Shown: positions 19,279 to 26,198 of the stretch, piece by piece
Layout: each line of letters starts with the position of its first letter
How positions within the stretch are numbered: position 1 is the first letter of the stretch
Assembly (NCBI GenBank): GCA_023261595.1
Contig: JAHFOQ010000003.1
Coordinates: 1 to 51,885 of the forward strand
DNA length: 51,885 nucleotides
DNA from: a bacterium
GTDB taxonomy: Bacteria; Patescibacteriota; Saccharimonadia; CAILAD01; BJGX01
Reading direction: 5' to 3'
Made by a program: the position numbers and the translations under genes
The notes under the pieces: model-generated
What the model was told of the DNA's origin: nothing
What the model saw: only the letters and a program-made list of their open reading frames with translations
Databases searched by the model: none

Positions 19279-19845
19279 CTAGAAACTTACGTCTGGAGCT
19301 TTCTTTATAGCTTCTTTTTCGCGCTCAGCAACATCATAAAAATCTCTTGGTTTAAAACCGAGCATGTTTCCGATCATATTCGTTGGAAAAACCTGTAACT
19401 TCATATTAAATGCACGAATGTTTCCATTGTAAAAGCGTCGACTGGCTTGAATCTTATCTTCTGTATCGGTAAGTTCTGATTGTAATTGCAAGAAGTTTTC
19501 GTTTGCCTTAAGGTCTGGATAATTCTCAGTGACGGCAAATAAACTTTTTAGTGTAGATGAAAGCATATTTTCGGCTTCTGCACGTTGTGCAAGGTCACCA
19601 GCAGGTGCCTTCATAACCGCCGCACGGGCTTTCGTTACTTCTTCTAAAGTCCCTTTTTCGTGTTTAGCATAGCCTTTAACCGTTTCTACTAAGTTTGGAA
19701 TCAGGTCCAAGCGACGTTTTTCTTGTACAGTAATGTCACTTAATGATTCATCGGCACGTACACGTGCACGAACCAAGCCGTTGTAGGTTAGCCATAACCA
19801 TAGCAGAATTAATATAACTAGTCCTAAAATAATCCAAATAATCAT
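19279..19845 (-). CDS. lemA: LemA family protein
   Basis: 188 residues: one N-terminal membrane helix (2-20), then the LemA helical domain with RRLDLIPNLVETVKGYAKHE near 46, ENYPDLKANENF near 108 and SRRFYNGNIRAFNMKLQVFP near 135. LemA proteins are membrane-anchored coiled bundles of unclear function, widespread in bacteria including Patescibacteria. The start follows AAGGAG. It is probably the last gene of the short run of envelope genes here. Confidence 0.9.
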   Translation of the reverse strand: MIIWIILGLVILILLWLWLTYNGLVRARVRADESLSDITVQEKRRLDLIPNLVETVKGYAKHEKGTLEEVTKARAAVMKAPAGDLAQRAEAENMLSSTLKSLFAVTENYPDLKANENFLQLQSELTDTEDKIQASRRFYNGNIRAFNMKLQVFPTNMIGNMLGFKPRDFYDVAEREKEAIKKAPDVSF

Positions 19846-19882
19846 CAGTTACTCCTTTTACTTTTCTTATATATTAACATAT

Positions 19883-20188
19883 TTAGTCCTGAAATTGTCT
19901 GGTTTTTAGGAGGTCGTCTAAAACATCTAGTTCGAGTGGGGCTTCTACTGATTCGACGAATTGTTTATTTGTAGATGTTTTGCTTGTTTCTCTCATCATT
20001 TTCTGCCAGGCTTCTTTATTGGGCCATCGAGCATATGCAATAAAAGTACCATCATTTAGTTTATGTAGGCTTGAACCAAAAGAACCACGTTCTTCATATA
20101 TTTTGGTTGTACCCTTATGCCATACCTCTAAAAACTCCTTTTCATTACTATTTTCAAGAAGCCTCCAATGATAGACAACCGCAAACAT
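19883..20188 (-). CDS. Small ABM-like (antibiotic biosynthesis monooxygenase) fold protein
   Basis: 101 residues with the dimeric alpha-beta barrel pattern: VVYHWRLLENSNEKEFLEVW, then a GSFGSSLHKLNDGTFIAYARW strand pair, then PNKEAWQKMM and a C-terminal helix. ABM-fold proteins range from oxygenases to heme handling; no activity can be assigned. It begins directly after the stop of the upstream membrane-protein gene, without its own Shine-Dalgarno, so it is translationally coupled. Confidence 0.68.
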   Translation of the reverse strand: MFAVVYHWRLLENSNEKEFLEVWHKGTTKIYEERGSFGSSLHKLNDGTFIAYARWPNKEAWQKMMRETSKTSTNKQFVESVEAPLELDVLDDLLKTRQFQD

Positions 20189-20848
20189 TTATTTTTTCTC
20201 CGCAGTACAAAGATGTCGATATACGTACATATGTGCCATTACTGTGACAGGTAGAGTAATAACTAGACCAAGAAAAAGCGTAAAGATTGTTGCTAAATTG
20301 ATTAACCCAAGAACAATTCCGAAGCCCAGCAGCCACCATTTATGTCCGTAGGTGATTTTACCACTTTCTTTTAATGCTTCGACGGGTTGAAGTTTTTTAT
20401 CTACTACCAGGTTAAGGGTAAATTGGTATTTTATCGCCCAATAGATGCCGGGAATAATAAGAAGTAATAATCCACCGACAATAATAAGGCCAACCAGAAT
20501 TGATGCACCTAAATATGTCCAAAAGACATTTTCTGAATTAAATAATTGTGCAAATTCGGCAGGCTTATCGTCGATCGTATTAAGCTGAATGCGAATTAAT
20601 CCGATACCCGTCAGTATCTGTAGCCAGTACTGCAAGATAAGTAACCCCAAACTTACTAAGGTTACAACTGCAATTGTAGTAGTATTATGTGAACCTTGAA
20701 TCAAAGAACTGGCTAAATTTCTCATAGATGATGGAATCCCTACCAGAATTCCAGCAACAACGAGTGAACCAAGTATTAAGCCAAATCTAGAAAAAGCTTT
20801 GTCCCAGCCAATTTTGAGAGCCGAACCAATTGTTAGTTGTGATTGCAT
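20189..20848 (-). CDS. Polytopic membrane protein, unrecognised
   Basis: 219 residues with four to six hydrophobic segments (about 22-42, 55-85, 110-135, 170-200). It starts LTIGSALKIGWDKAFSRFG and contains GLLLLIIPGIYWAIKYQFTL and VVDKKLQPVEALKESGKITYGHKW, a pattern seen in membrane proteins of the DUF975 / glycerophosphodiesterase membrane-domain type; the helix with ALKxS is typical. Function unknown. The start follows AGGAGA. It may be a distant relative of the 248-residue protein at 18458. Confidence 0.7.
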   Translation of the reverse strand: MQSQLTIGSALKIGWDKAFSRFGLILGSLVVAGILVGIPSSMRNLASSLIQGSHNTTTIAVVTLVSLGLLILQYWLQILTGIGLIRIQLNTIDDKPAEFAQLFNSENVFWTYLGASILVGLIIVGGLLLLIIPGIYWAIKYQFTLNLVVDKKLQPVEALKESGKITYGHKWWLLGFGIVLGLINLATIFTLFLGLVITLPVTVMAHMYVYRHLCTAEKK

Positions 20849-20959
20849 AATGTCTCCTAATTATTTTTGTAATATTACTTTTGCTTAATAGCATAAGCCA
20901 ACCACAAAAAAATAACAAATTTTAATAAGAAAAAACGGCTTATACAAACCGTTTTTTCT

Positions 20960-21036
20960 TGGTGGGTGATGAGGGACTCGAACCCCCGACATCCTCGGTG
21001 TAAACGAGACGCTCTAGCCAACTGAGCTAATCACCC
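20960..21036 (-). tRNA. tRNA-Val (TAC)
   Basis: Full cloverleaf of 77 nt with encoded CCA. Acceptor GGGTGAT/ATCACCC, anticodon loop TTTACAC, T loop TTCGAGT, D loop with the normal GG. Last of three minus-strand tRNAs. Confidence 0.96.
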
Positions 21037-21038
21037 AT

Positions 21039-21115
21039 TGGTGCGGGTAGGGAGACTCTAACTCCCGGCCTCATCCTTGGCAAGGATGCGCTCTAAACAA
21101 CTGAGCTATACCCGC
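21039..21115 (-). tRNA. tRNA-Gly (GCC) with U19/A56 elbow
   Basis: 77 nt with encoded CCA. Acceptor GCGGGTA/TACCCGC, anticodon loop TTGCCAA. The D loop reads AGTTGTTTA (T in place of G19) and the T loop reads TTAGAGT (A in place of C56). The universal G19-C56 contact is thus replaced by a potential U-A pair. The neighbouring Val and Phe tRNAs are normal at these positions. Confidence 0.94.
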
Positions 21116-21140
21116 TTATGTAACTTTTCTTGCAATGACG

Positions 21141-21216
21141 TGGTGGCGAGACTCGGAATCGAACCGAGGACACGAGGCTCTTCAGGCCACTGCTCTACCA
21201 ACTGAGCTATCTCGCC
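21141..21216 (-). tRNA. tRNA-Phe (GAA)
   Basis: 76 nt with encoded CCA. Acceptor GGCGAGA/TCTCGCC, anticodon loop CTGAAGA, T loop TTCGATT. The anticodon stem GTGGC/GCCTC has a U28-U42 mismatch. First of three minus-strand tRNAs; a possible extended -10 (TGCTATCAT) lies upstream near 21255. Confidence 0.95.
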
Positions 21217-21308
21217 TCGCTTCCGAGGAAAAGTTTTCAAGTAACGTTGAATATGATAGCAAATTTTACCACATTTTTCCACCCCTTTCTCTAAGGAAGA
21301 GAAACAGG

Positions 21309-21314
21309 TATAAT
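21309..21314 (+). promoter_or_regulatory. -10 box of the tRNA-Cys/tRNA-Leu pair
   Basis: TATAAT, 24 nt before the tRNA-Cys 5' end; no clear -35 box. Confidence 0.5.
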
Positions 21315-21338
21315 ATGCAAAGTTCCCCAAACCGAAAC

Positions 21339-21412
21339 GGCGCGTTGGCCGAGTAGTTAGGCAAAGGTCTGCAAAACCTTGTACACCGGTGCGAATCCGG
21401 TACGCGCCTCCA
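21339..21412 (+). tRNA. tRNA-Cys (GCA) with altered 18/55 elbow
   Basis: 74 nt with encoded CCA. Acceptor GGCGCGT/ACGCGCC, anticodon loop CTGCAAA. The T loop reads TGCGAAT, with G where U55 is nearly invariant, and the D loop reads GAGTAGTTA, with A aligned to G18. Both partners of the G18-psi55 contact are changed. Confidence 0.92.
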
Positions 21413-21417
21413 TAAAC

Positions 21418-21505
21418 GGGCGGGTGGTGGAATTGGTATACACGACAGACTTAAAATCTGTTGCCTATATATGGCTTGCGGGTTCAAGTCCCGCCTCGCC
21501 CACCA
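21418..21505 (+). tRNA. tRNA-Leu (TAA)
   Basis: 88 nt with encoded CCA and the long variable arm of leucine tRNAs. Acceptor GGGCGGG/CTCGCCC with one G-T pair, anticodon loop in CTTAAAA, T loop TTCAAGT. It follows tRNA-Cys by 5 nt, so the two are processed from one transcript. Confidence 0.95.
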
Positions 21506-21508
21506 TAA

Positions 21509-21535
21509 AAAGATCTCTTCTAGAGGTCTTTTTTG
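21509..21535 (+). terminator. Terminator of the tRNA-Cys/Leu transcript
   Basis: AGATCTC, TTCTA loop, GAGGTCT (one G-T pair), then TTTTTT, directly after tRNA-Leu(TAA) and overlapping the folD promoter region. Confidence 0.78.
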
Positions 21536-21542
21536 TTATACT
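21534..21542 (+). promoter_or_regulatory. Extended -10 promoter of folD (leaderless)
   Basis: TG, one base, then TATACT (21537-21542), 6 nt before the folD ATG, which would itself be +1. No Shine-Dalgarno. Confidence 0.62.
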
Positions 21543-21548
21543 ACATAA

Positions 21549-22391
21549 ATGAGTGCAAAAATTATTGATGGACGCAAAATAGCCCAAGAAATCGCAAATG
21601 ACTTAATAGCAGAAGTAAGTAGCCTTTCAACCAGGGGGACTGTTCCAAAGCTTGTCATTATTGGTATTAATCCTGACAAACGTGCACAGGTATATATTCG
21701 AATGAAGCAACGAAGAGCTGAAGAGGTCGGTATAACAACAGAATTTATTGATATAGCAGATAAAACCCCAGTTGAACAACAGAAATTTGTTTCCAATTTA
21801 GGCGAAGACACAACCGTACACGGAATTATTCTGCAACTCCCGCTTATGGGTTGGTATGATGTTCAGGATCTACTAGATTGTATTCCGGCCAATAAAGACG
21901 TAGATGGTTTAACAAGTATTAATCAAGACTTGCTAGAAACAGGAAACCCAAAATTTATTCCTGCCACACCCCTTGGAGTAATCGAGATATTAAAACAATC
22001 TCATATTTCTATAAACGACAAGACAGTTTGTGTAATTGGTCGAAGTAATTTAGTAGGTAAACCTTTGGCTGTTTTGTTTAAGCAAGCAGGTGCTAAAGTT
22101 TTAGTCGGACATAGACAGGTGGAAAATCTCACCAACTTAACTCGCCAGGCAGATATTGTAGTTGCTGCAGCTGGGTCACCTGGTTTAATTACTTCTGAGA
22201 TGATACAAAATCATGCTGTAGTGATTGATGTAGGAATTAATGAAATAGACGGTAAACTTCAGGGTGATGTAGATTTTGAAAGTGTGAAAAACAAAGCAAG
22301 TATTATCTCACCCGTTCCTGGCGGAGTTGGGCCTATGACAGTTGTTATGTTACTCAGCAATGTTGTAAAAGCAGCAAAAAGCTCTACCTAA
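21549..22391 (+). CDS. folD: Methylenetetrahydrofolate dehydrogenase/cyclohydrolase
   Basis: Interconverts 5,10-methylene-THF, methenyl-THF and 10-formyl-THF with NADP. 280 residues, normal length. Key parts: YIRMKQRRAEEVGI near 50 (catalytic Tyr and Lys), ILQLPLMGWYD near 96, DVDGLTSINQD near 116, CVIGRSNLVGKPLAVLF near 162 (NADP-binding turn), and the C-terminal PGGVGPMTVVMLLSNVV. It begins without a leader, right after the tRNA terminator. One-carbon metabolism is often reduced in such genomes, so its retention is of note. Confidence 0.96.
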   Translation: MSAKIIDGRKIAQEIANDLIAEVSSLSTRGTVPKLVIIGINPDKRAQVYIRMKQRRAEEVGITTEFIDIADKTPVEQQKFVSNLGEDTTVHGIILQLPLMGWYDVQDLLDCIPANKDVDGLTSINQDLLETGNPKFIPATPLGVIEILKQSHISINDKTVCVIGRSNLVGKPLAVLFKQAGAKVLVGHRQVENLTNLTRQADIVVAAAGSPGLITSEMIQNHAVVIDVGINEIDGKLQGDVDFESVKNKASIISPVPGGVGPMTVVMLLSNVVKAAKSST

Positions 22392-22402
22392 AAAGTAGAG
22401 CT
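22374..22402 (-). terminator. Hairpin terminator between folD and the small minus-strand genes
   Basis: AGCTCTAC (22380-22387), 7-nt loop, GTAGAGCT (22395-22402). On the minus strand it is followed by TTTTTGC, a fair terminator for the 76-residue gene; on the plus strand it overlaps the folD stop codon and lacks a T tract. Confidence 0.7.
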
Positions 22403-22409
22403 ATAACTA

Positions 22410-22640
22410 TCACCGAGAAAAGTTTCTTCGTACTGCCACGTCCATTAATCCTTCCGTAGCAACTTCAACCTCAATTAGCATTTCCTTAAAGATATCCGGC
22501 CATATTAGCTCAAATATTTCTTCTGCCAAAGCTACAGGATCAACAGGTGCATATGAATTTTTTATAGTACGTATCATCTTGGGGCCAATTTCATCCCAAA
22601 CTCTTTCTTTAATATTTTGTTCGATTGAGATGGGCATCAT
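22410..22640 (-). CDS. Unrecognised 76-residue acidic protein
   Basis: No family recognised. A soluble helical chain with KERVWDEIGPKMIRTI, DPVALAEEIFELIWPDIFKEML and a basic end (AVRRNFSR). Start behind GGAGG; two ATG codons in a row make the first two residues uncertain. It follows the 139-residue gene by 46 nt and probably shares its promoter. The hairpin at 22380-22402 ends the unit. Confidence 0.68.
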   Translation of the reverse strand: MMPISIEQNIKERVWDEIGPKMIRTIKNSYAPVDPVALAEEIFELIWPDIFKEMLIEVEVATEGLMDVAVRRNFSR

Positions 22641-22686
22641 TTGCCTCCGTCGTCTGTGGTTGCAGGTAGTTAACTATTGGATTTCA

Positions 22687-23106
22687 TTATGAGTTGTAAA
22701 TATTCAGAAATAACCGAGTTAACTCCTCGAATACTTCCTTAGAGAATCCAGTTCTCTCTATGCAACCATTTAATCTCTTCTCTGCTAAAGCCGAGTCAAG
22801 ACCGAACACATAACTACCATCAACAGGAACACGTAAGTACATTGCACCGTTAATGTGCCATTCTCTCAATGAATCACGTGCGGTTTGACTGTCACCATGC
22901 AATGGATGTTGCACTATGTAAAACCCACAAGTTGTATTGGAGCTGACACAAATGTCATTGACTCGTTTATAAACTGCGACACATGCTTCATCGTATCGTT
23001 TTCTTAGACTAAGGTCTGTATAACCCTTAAGTATAAGAAGAGAGAATATTGCATCAAAAATGTCATGCTGGAGAATTTCAACTTCTGCTCGATCGCTTGT
23101 TGTCAT
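22687..23106 (-). CDS. Unrecognised 139-residue protein
   Basis: No family recognised. Soluble, mixed helix and strand: AEVEILQHDIFDAIFSLLILK (about 8-28), RKRYDEACVAVYKRVNDICV (about 35-54), CGFYIVQHPLHGDS, AMYLRVPVDGSYVFGLDSALAEKR and a helical C-terminus. The ATG at 23106 is used because the promoter (-10 at 23147-23152) puts +1 near 23140; the earlier in-frame start at 23175 lies inside the -35 box. An AGGA sits before the ATG. First gene of a two-gene unit. Confidence 0.72.
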   Translation of the reverse strand: MTTSDRAEVEILQHDIFDAIFSLLILKGYTDLSLRKRYDEACVAVYKRVNDICVSSNTTCGFYIVQHPLHGDSQTARDSLREWHINGAMYLRVPVDGSYVFGLDSALAEKRLNGCIERTGFSKEVFEELTRLFLNIYNS

Positions 23107-23129
23107 CACTATCCTACTCTCTTTATAGA

Positions 23130-23175
23130 TATAGGTACCAAGCGGTATTATATACCTATACACAATCACCCACAA
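23130..23175 (-). promoter_or_regulatory. Promoter with inverted repeat, 139-residue gene
   Basis: Minus strand: TTGTGG (23175-23170), 17 nt, TATAAT (23152-23147). An 8-bp inverted repeat TATAGGTA/TACCTATA (23130-23137 and 23153-23160) surrounds the -10 and the start site and could be an operator. Confidence 0.65.
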
Positions 23176-23196
23176 TCAAAATTGATTAGGGGTGAT

Positions 23197-23283
23197 TGGT
23201 GCGGACGAGAAGACTCGAACTTCCACAGCCTTTCGGCCACAAGCCCCTCAAGCTTGCGTGTCTACCAGTTCCACCACGTCCGC
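23197..23283 (-). tRNA. tRNA-Leu (GAG)
   Basis: 87 nt with encoded CCA and a long variable arm (GGCCGAAAGGCT). Acceptor GCGGACG/CGTCCGC, anticodon loop TTGAGGG, T loop TTCGAGT. Stands alone between unrelated genes. Confidence 0.95.
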
Positions 23284-23367
23284 AAATTATTTATAAGTAC
23301 TTCAACCAATGCATAGCTTCGACAGAACAGGGATAATTGTACCAGATTTCAGATAAGTTTTCGAGTA

Positions 23368-25005
23368 TTAGTGGTTATACGACCCAGGCATATGATCGTC
23401 GAGGTGCTTCATTGAATATTCTTTGCGCATTTTTACCATTGCATCTTCGCGAGTCACATCAATTTTTACCCCAGGATTTAAAAAGTGTAGCGGATCAAAT
23501 AAGTCTTTTATTTCTTCGAAAATCTTGTAGATTTTTTCACCAAACATTTCTTTTAAGTATACTCCACGCATAATACCGTCATTATGTTCTCCACTATTGC
23601 TTCCGCCATATTTTTTTATAAGCGCATAAAACTTATCCGAAAGATCAAAGACTCTAGCTCTATCGCGTAAATTTTTTAGATCCATAAATGGCTGAATATG
23701 AAAATGCCCATTCCCCGCATGCCCCCAAACAGCTACATTTATTTTTTCTTTTTCAAACAGTTCGTATGCATCTTTTAAAAACTCAGTAAGTTTTTCTGAA
23801 GGAACAATACCATCTTCTATAATTGGAAGCGCTTTTTTCGGGCCATCTACCTTCCAAATAACTGCTGCAGCTCCACGTCGTATGCGCCATAAATCGTCTT
23901 GCTGGTGCTTATCAACTGCTACACGAGTACTAGCAGCGTAATGTTCTAATATTTTCATTGCTTGCTTGCCTTTTCGTTTGCGTGTACCCGGCTTAATATC
24001 GTCCAATTCGCATAATAAAACAATCTCCGGAATGTTCTCTTCTGAAACGAGACCCTTTAGGGATTCTGGTTTATTCTTTTTAAGAAATTCAAGTAGGTTT
24101 TTATCCACCACCTCTAGAGCACTCGGATCAAGTTTGAGTAAATGCTGAACCGCTTCAGAAGCTTTATGAATACTATCAAAATATCCTGCCATTAACATTA
24201 AGTCTGGATTATATGGAGCAGTACGAAACGTCGCTTCGGTAACAATACCAAGTGTACCTTGACTGCCCACGATCAACTGACTCAAATCAAAGCTACCATC
24301 CTTTCCTTTCACATCCCAAATATCATACCCTGCGGAGTTTTTACTTACTTTTGGACGTGTTGTAAGGATTTCTTCCCAATTATCAGAAATAATTTTATCA
24401 AGCTCACGATATAAATGACCCTCAAAATCGGGTTGTTGTTTTTTCTTTTTTAATTCTTTTTTACTTAATCGATAAGTACTTACAACATCACCGTTACTTA
24501 ACACAACTCGTAGTCCATTTACCCAATGTCGTGTTGTACCATATTTAACTGATTTTTCACCAGCGGCATTATTTGCAACTGCGCCACCAATACTCGAAAA
24601 ATCAATGCTAGCAGGGTAAGGGGGGAGATAGTGCAAATGACTATGCAAAACGGTCTGCAATGTAGCATAAGGCATACCGGGCTGTACAGTAACACTGTTT
24701 TTCTGAATATCAACCAAGGCCTTCATGTGGGCTGGAAACGCAAGGATTGCACCAGACCCAAGTGCTCCACCACTCTGATCCGTTCCCTTCCCTCGAGCTG
24801 TAAGTCCGACAACCTTCCCTTCTTGGGCTTGCCAGTTTAAAAACTTAACCGAATTCACTACATCCATTTCATCACGAGGGTAAATAACAAATTCTGGTTT
24901 TATAGTAAAAATACTTCCATCGGTCGAGAAATATTCTCGGGCTGTTTCTGATGCAGTTACTTCACCACTTATTTGGCTCGCAAGATCTTTTAGTAGGCCT
25001 TTCAT
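23368..25005 (-). CDS. FAD-linked oxidase, GlcD/D-lactate dehydrogenase type
   Basis: 545-residue flavoenzyme that likely oxidises a 2-hydroxy acid such as D-lactate or glycolate; substrate not provable from sequence. N-terminal FAD-binding PCMH domain: PRDEMDVVNSV near 45, TARGKGTDQSGGA near 70, VTVQPGMPYATL near 105 and SSIGGAVANNAAGEKSVKYG near 137. C-terminal FAD-oxidase domain: VWGHAGNGHFHIQPF near 425 and GEHNDGIMRG near 470. No iron-sulfur cysteine motif, so it is not a GlcD-GlcF fusion. The ATG at 25005 has no Shine-Dalgarno; the promoter predicts an almost leaderless mRNA. The electron acceptor is unclear in a cell expected to be fermentative. Confidence 0.88.
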   Translation of the reverse strand: MKGLLKDLASQISGEVTASETAREYFSTDGSIFTIKPEFVIYPRDEMDVVNSVKFLNWQAQEGKVVGLTARGKGTDQSGGALGSGAILAFPAHMKALVDIQKNSVTVQPGMPYATLQTVLHSHLHYLPPYPASIDFSSIGGAVANNAAGEKSVKYGTTRHWVNGLRVVLSNGDVVSTYRLSKKELKKKKQQPDFEGHLYRELDKIISDNWEEILTTRPKVSKNSAGYDIWDVKGKDGSFDLSQLIVGSQGTLGIVTEATFRTAPYNPDLMLMAGYFDSIHKASEAVQHLLKLDPSALEVVDKNLLEFLKKNKPESLKGLVSEENIPEIVLLCELDDIKPGTRKRKGKQAMKILEHYAASTRVAVDKHQQDDLWRIRRGAAAVIWKVDGPKKALPIIEDGIVPSEKLTEFLKDAYELFEKEKINVAVWGHAGNGHFHIQPFMDLKNLRDRARVFDLSDKFYALIKKYGGSNSGEHNDGIMRGVYLKEMFGEKIYKIFEEIKDLFDPLHFLNPGVKIDVTREDAMVKMRKEYSMKHLDDHMPGSYNH

Positions 25006-25013
25006 ATGTAACA

Positions 25014-25041
25014 AGCATAACAATTTTACTGACTATTTCAA
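25014..25041 (-). promoter_or_regulatory. Promoter of the FAD-oxidase gene (near-leaderless)
   Basis: Minus strand: TTGAAA (25041-25036), 16 nt, TATGCT (25019-25014), 8 nt before the ATG. Confidence 0.5.
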
Positions 25042-25104
25042 AGCGTTGTTTGATATTTTCTTTAAAAAGTATTACTATAAAACATAAGTAGTATCATTTC
25101 TATT

Positions 25105-25974
25105 ATGGCAAATAAAGCAAAAACACACACAAGTTCAAAAAGATTTGCAAAAGCAAAGCAAAATAAATTCTTAATCGCTGCACTTGTACTCGTATTCTTA
25201 GTTGCTGGTGTTTTCTTAATTTACAACAGCTTTGCTAGTGGAATTCCCGTGTTTCGTACCGATCCAGATTATTGGCGTCCTCGTATTGGTAAATGTGAAT
25301 CTGGTAACTTTTATCAAAACAAGAAAAACCCAACTCACTTTGGAGCATTTCAGTTCGATCTTGGAACATGGCGTGGAGCCGTTGGCGCAGAGCTTGCAGC
25401 CCAATATCCAAACCCTGCAGATGCTCCGCCAGCCATTCAAGATTTAGCTTTTAATAATACCTTTGCCCGTCGTGGTACACAGCCATGGAACGCTAGTTAT
25501 CATTGCTGGATTAAAGGTGCAACTGTACCGGGAGCAGTCGAAGATCAGATAAGTAGTTTTGTTGCTACACCTGCAATTACACCGGTTACACCACCGGCTC
25601 GTCCGTTTGGTATCACATCTGGAAGTTATAATGTTGTGGTAAATGGTCGAGTTACATTAAATGATCAACCCATACTAAATGTCGTTTTAGCAACCTGTAG
25701 TGGCGATCGTACCGTTACAACCGATGCCGATGGAAGATATAGTTTTGCAGCACCGGTTAATACGAACTTTTGTATCCGACCCGTAAGTGGTATTCCTGCT
25801 GGCGCACAACTAACACGAATTGCAAATAATGTAGAACACGCCACAGATAGTACTTTCGAAAATCAGATTGCTGGAGTAGATTGTTATAAGCAATTCTGGT
25901 GCTTCTTAAGTCCAAGTTATACCTGGGATAGAAGTAGAGATTCAGGATATAACTTCTTCTATACAAAACCCTAG
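25105..25974 (+). CDS. Rpf/transglycosylase-like exported wall enzyme with C-terminal beta domain
   Basis: 289 residues. A positively charged N-terminus and a single membrane segment (22-40) export and anchor the protein. Residues about 56-135 match the resuscitation-promoting-factor/transglycosylase-like fold: IGKCESGNFY near 61 with the catalytic Glu65 behind Cys64, HFGAFQFDLGTWRG, an Ala/Pro turn, IQDLAFNNTFARRG and Cys134 in YHCW as the likely disulfide partner. Residues about 180-245 form a carboxypeptidase-regulatory-like beta domain (GRVTLNDQPILNVVLATC, DADGRYSFAAP). Such enzymes cut peptidoglycan glycan strands; the target could be the cell's own or a host's wall. Upstream -10-like boxes are ambiguous. 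Confidence 0.8.
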   Translation: MANKAKTHTSSKRFAKAKQNKFLIAALVLVFLVAGVFLIYNSFASGIPVFRTDPDYWRPRIGKCESGNFYQNKKNPTHFGAFQFDLGTWRGAVGAELAAQYPNPADAPPAIQDLAFNNTFARRGTQPWNASYHCWIKGATVPGAVEDQISSFVATPAITPVTPPARPFGITSGSYNVVVNGRVTLNDQPILNVVLATCSGDRTVTTDADGRYSFAAPVNTNFCIRPVSGIPAGAQLTRIANNVEHATDSTFENQIAGVDCYKQFWCFLSPSYTWDRSRDSGYNFFYTKP

Positions 25975-26001
25975 GTTCGCTGTAATAAATTAATCTCGTC
26001 A

Positions 26002-26091
26002 ATTTGCTCAATCGGACTAACCTTAGGTTTCAATTCCTCACCCAATTCCACAACAGAAAGTCCCATGCGGGACTTCTTGTTTTAGTGTGGA
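26002..26091. repeat. 90-bp direct repeat, copy A
   Basis: About 90% identical to 26903-26992. Contains the hairpin AAGTCCC-ATGC-GGGACTT (26058-26075) followed by CTTGTTTT, which can end the transcript of the Rpf-like gene. Its last 9 bases correspond to the CCA/acceptor end of tRNA-Leu(CAG) in copy B but are decayed. Confidence 0.88.
26055..26083. terminator. Terminator hairpin in repeat copy A
   Basis: 7-bp stem AAGTCCC/GGGACTT with a 4-nt loop and CTTGTTTT on the plus strand, 84 nt after the Rpf-like gene. Confidence 0.75.
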
Positions 26092-26198
26092 ATTACAGAA
26101 TTTACTTAAACTTTTTGATGCGCTTGTGAATGGTCTATTGCTAGGCGCGCCTACCATTCGGTCAGTAACTTATATGAGAACGAGGTGATCTAATGATA

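Noticed and set aside
23107-23175. Longer start for the 139-residue protein
   Set aside because: It would begin within the -35 box; the added 23 residues are hydrophobic by chance of AT-rich DNA.
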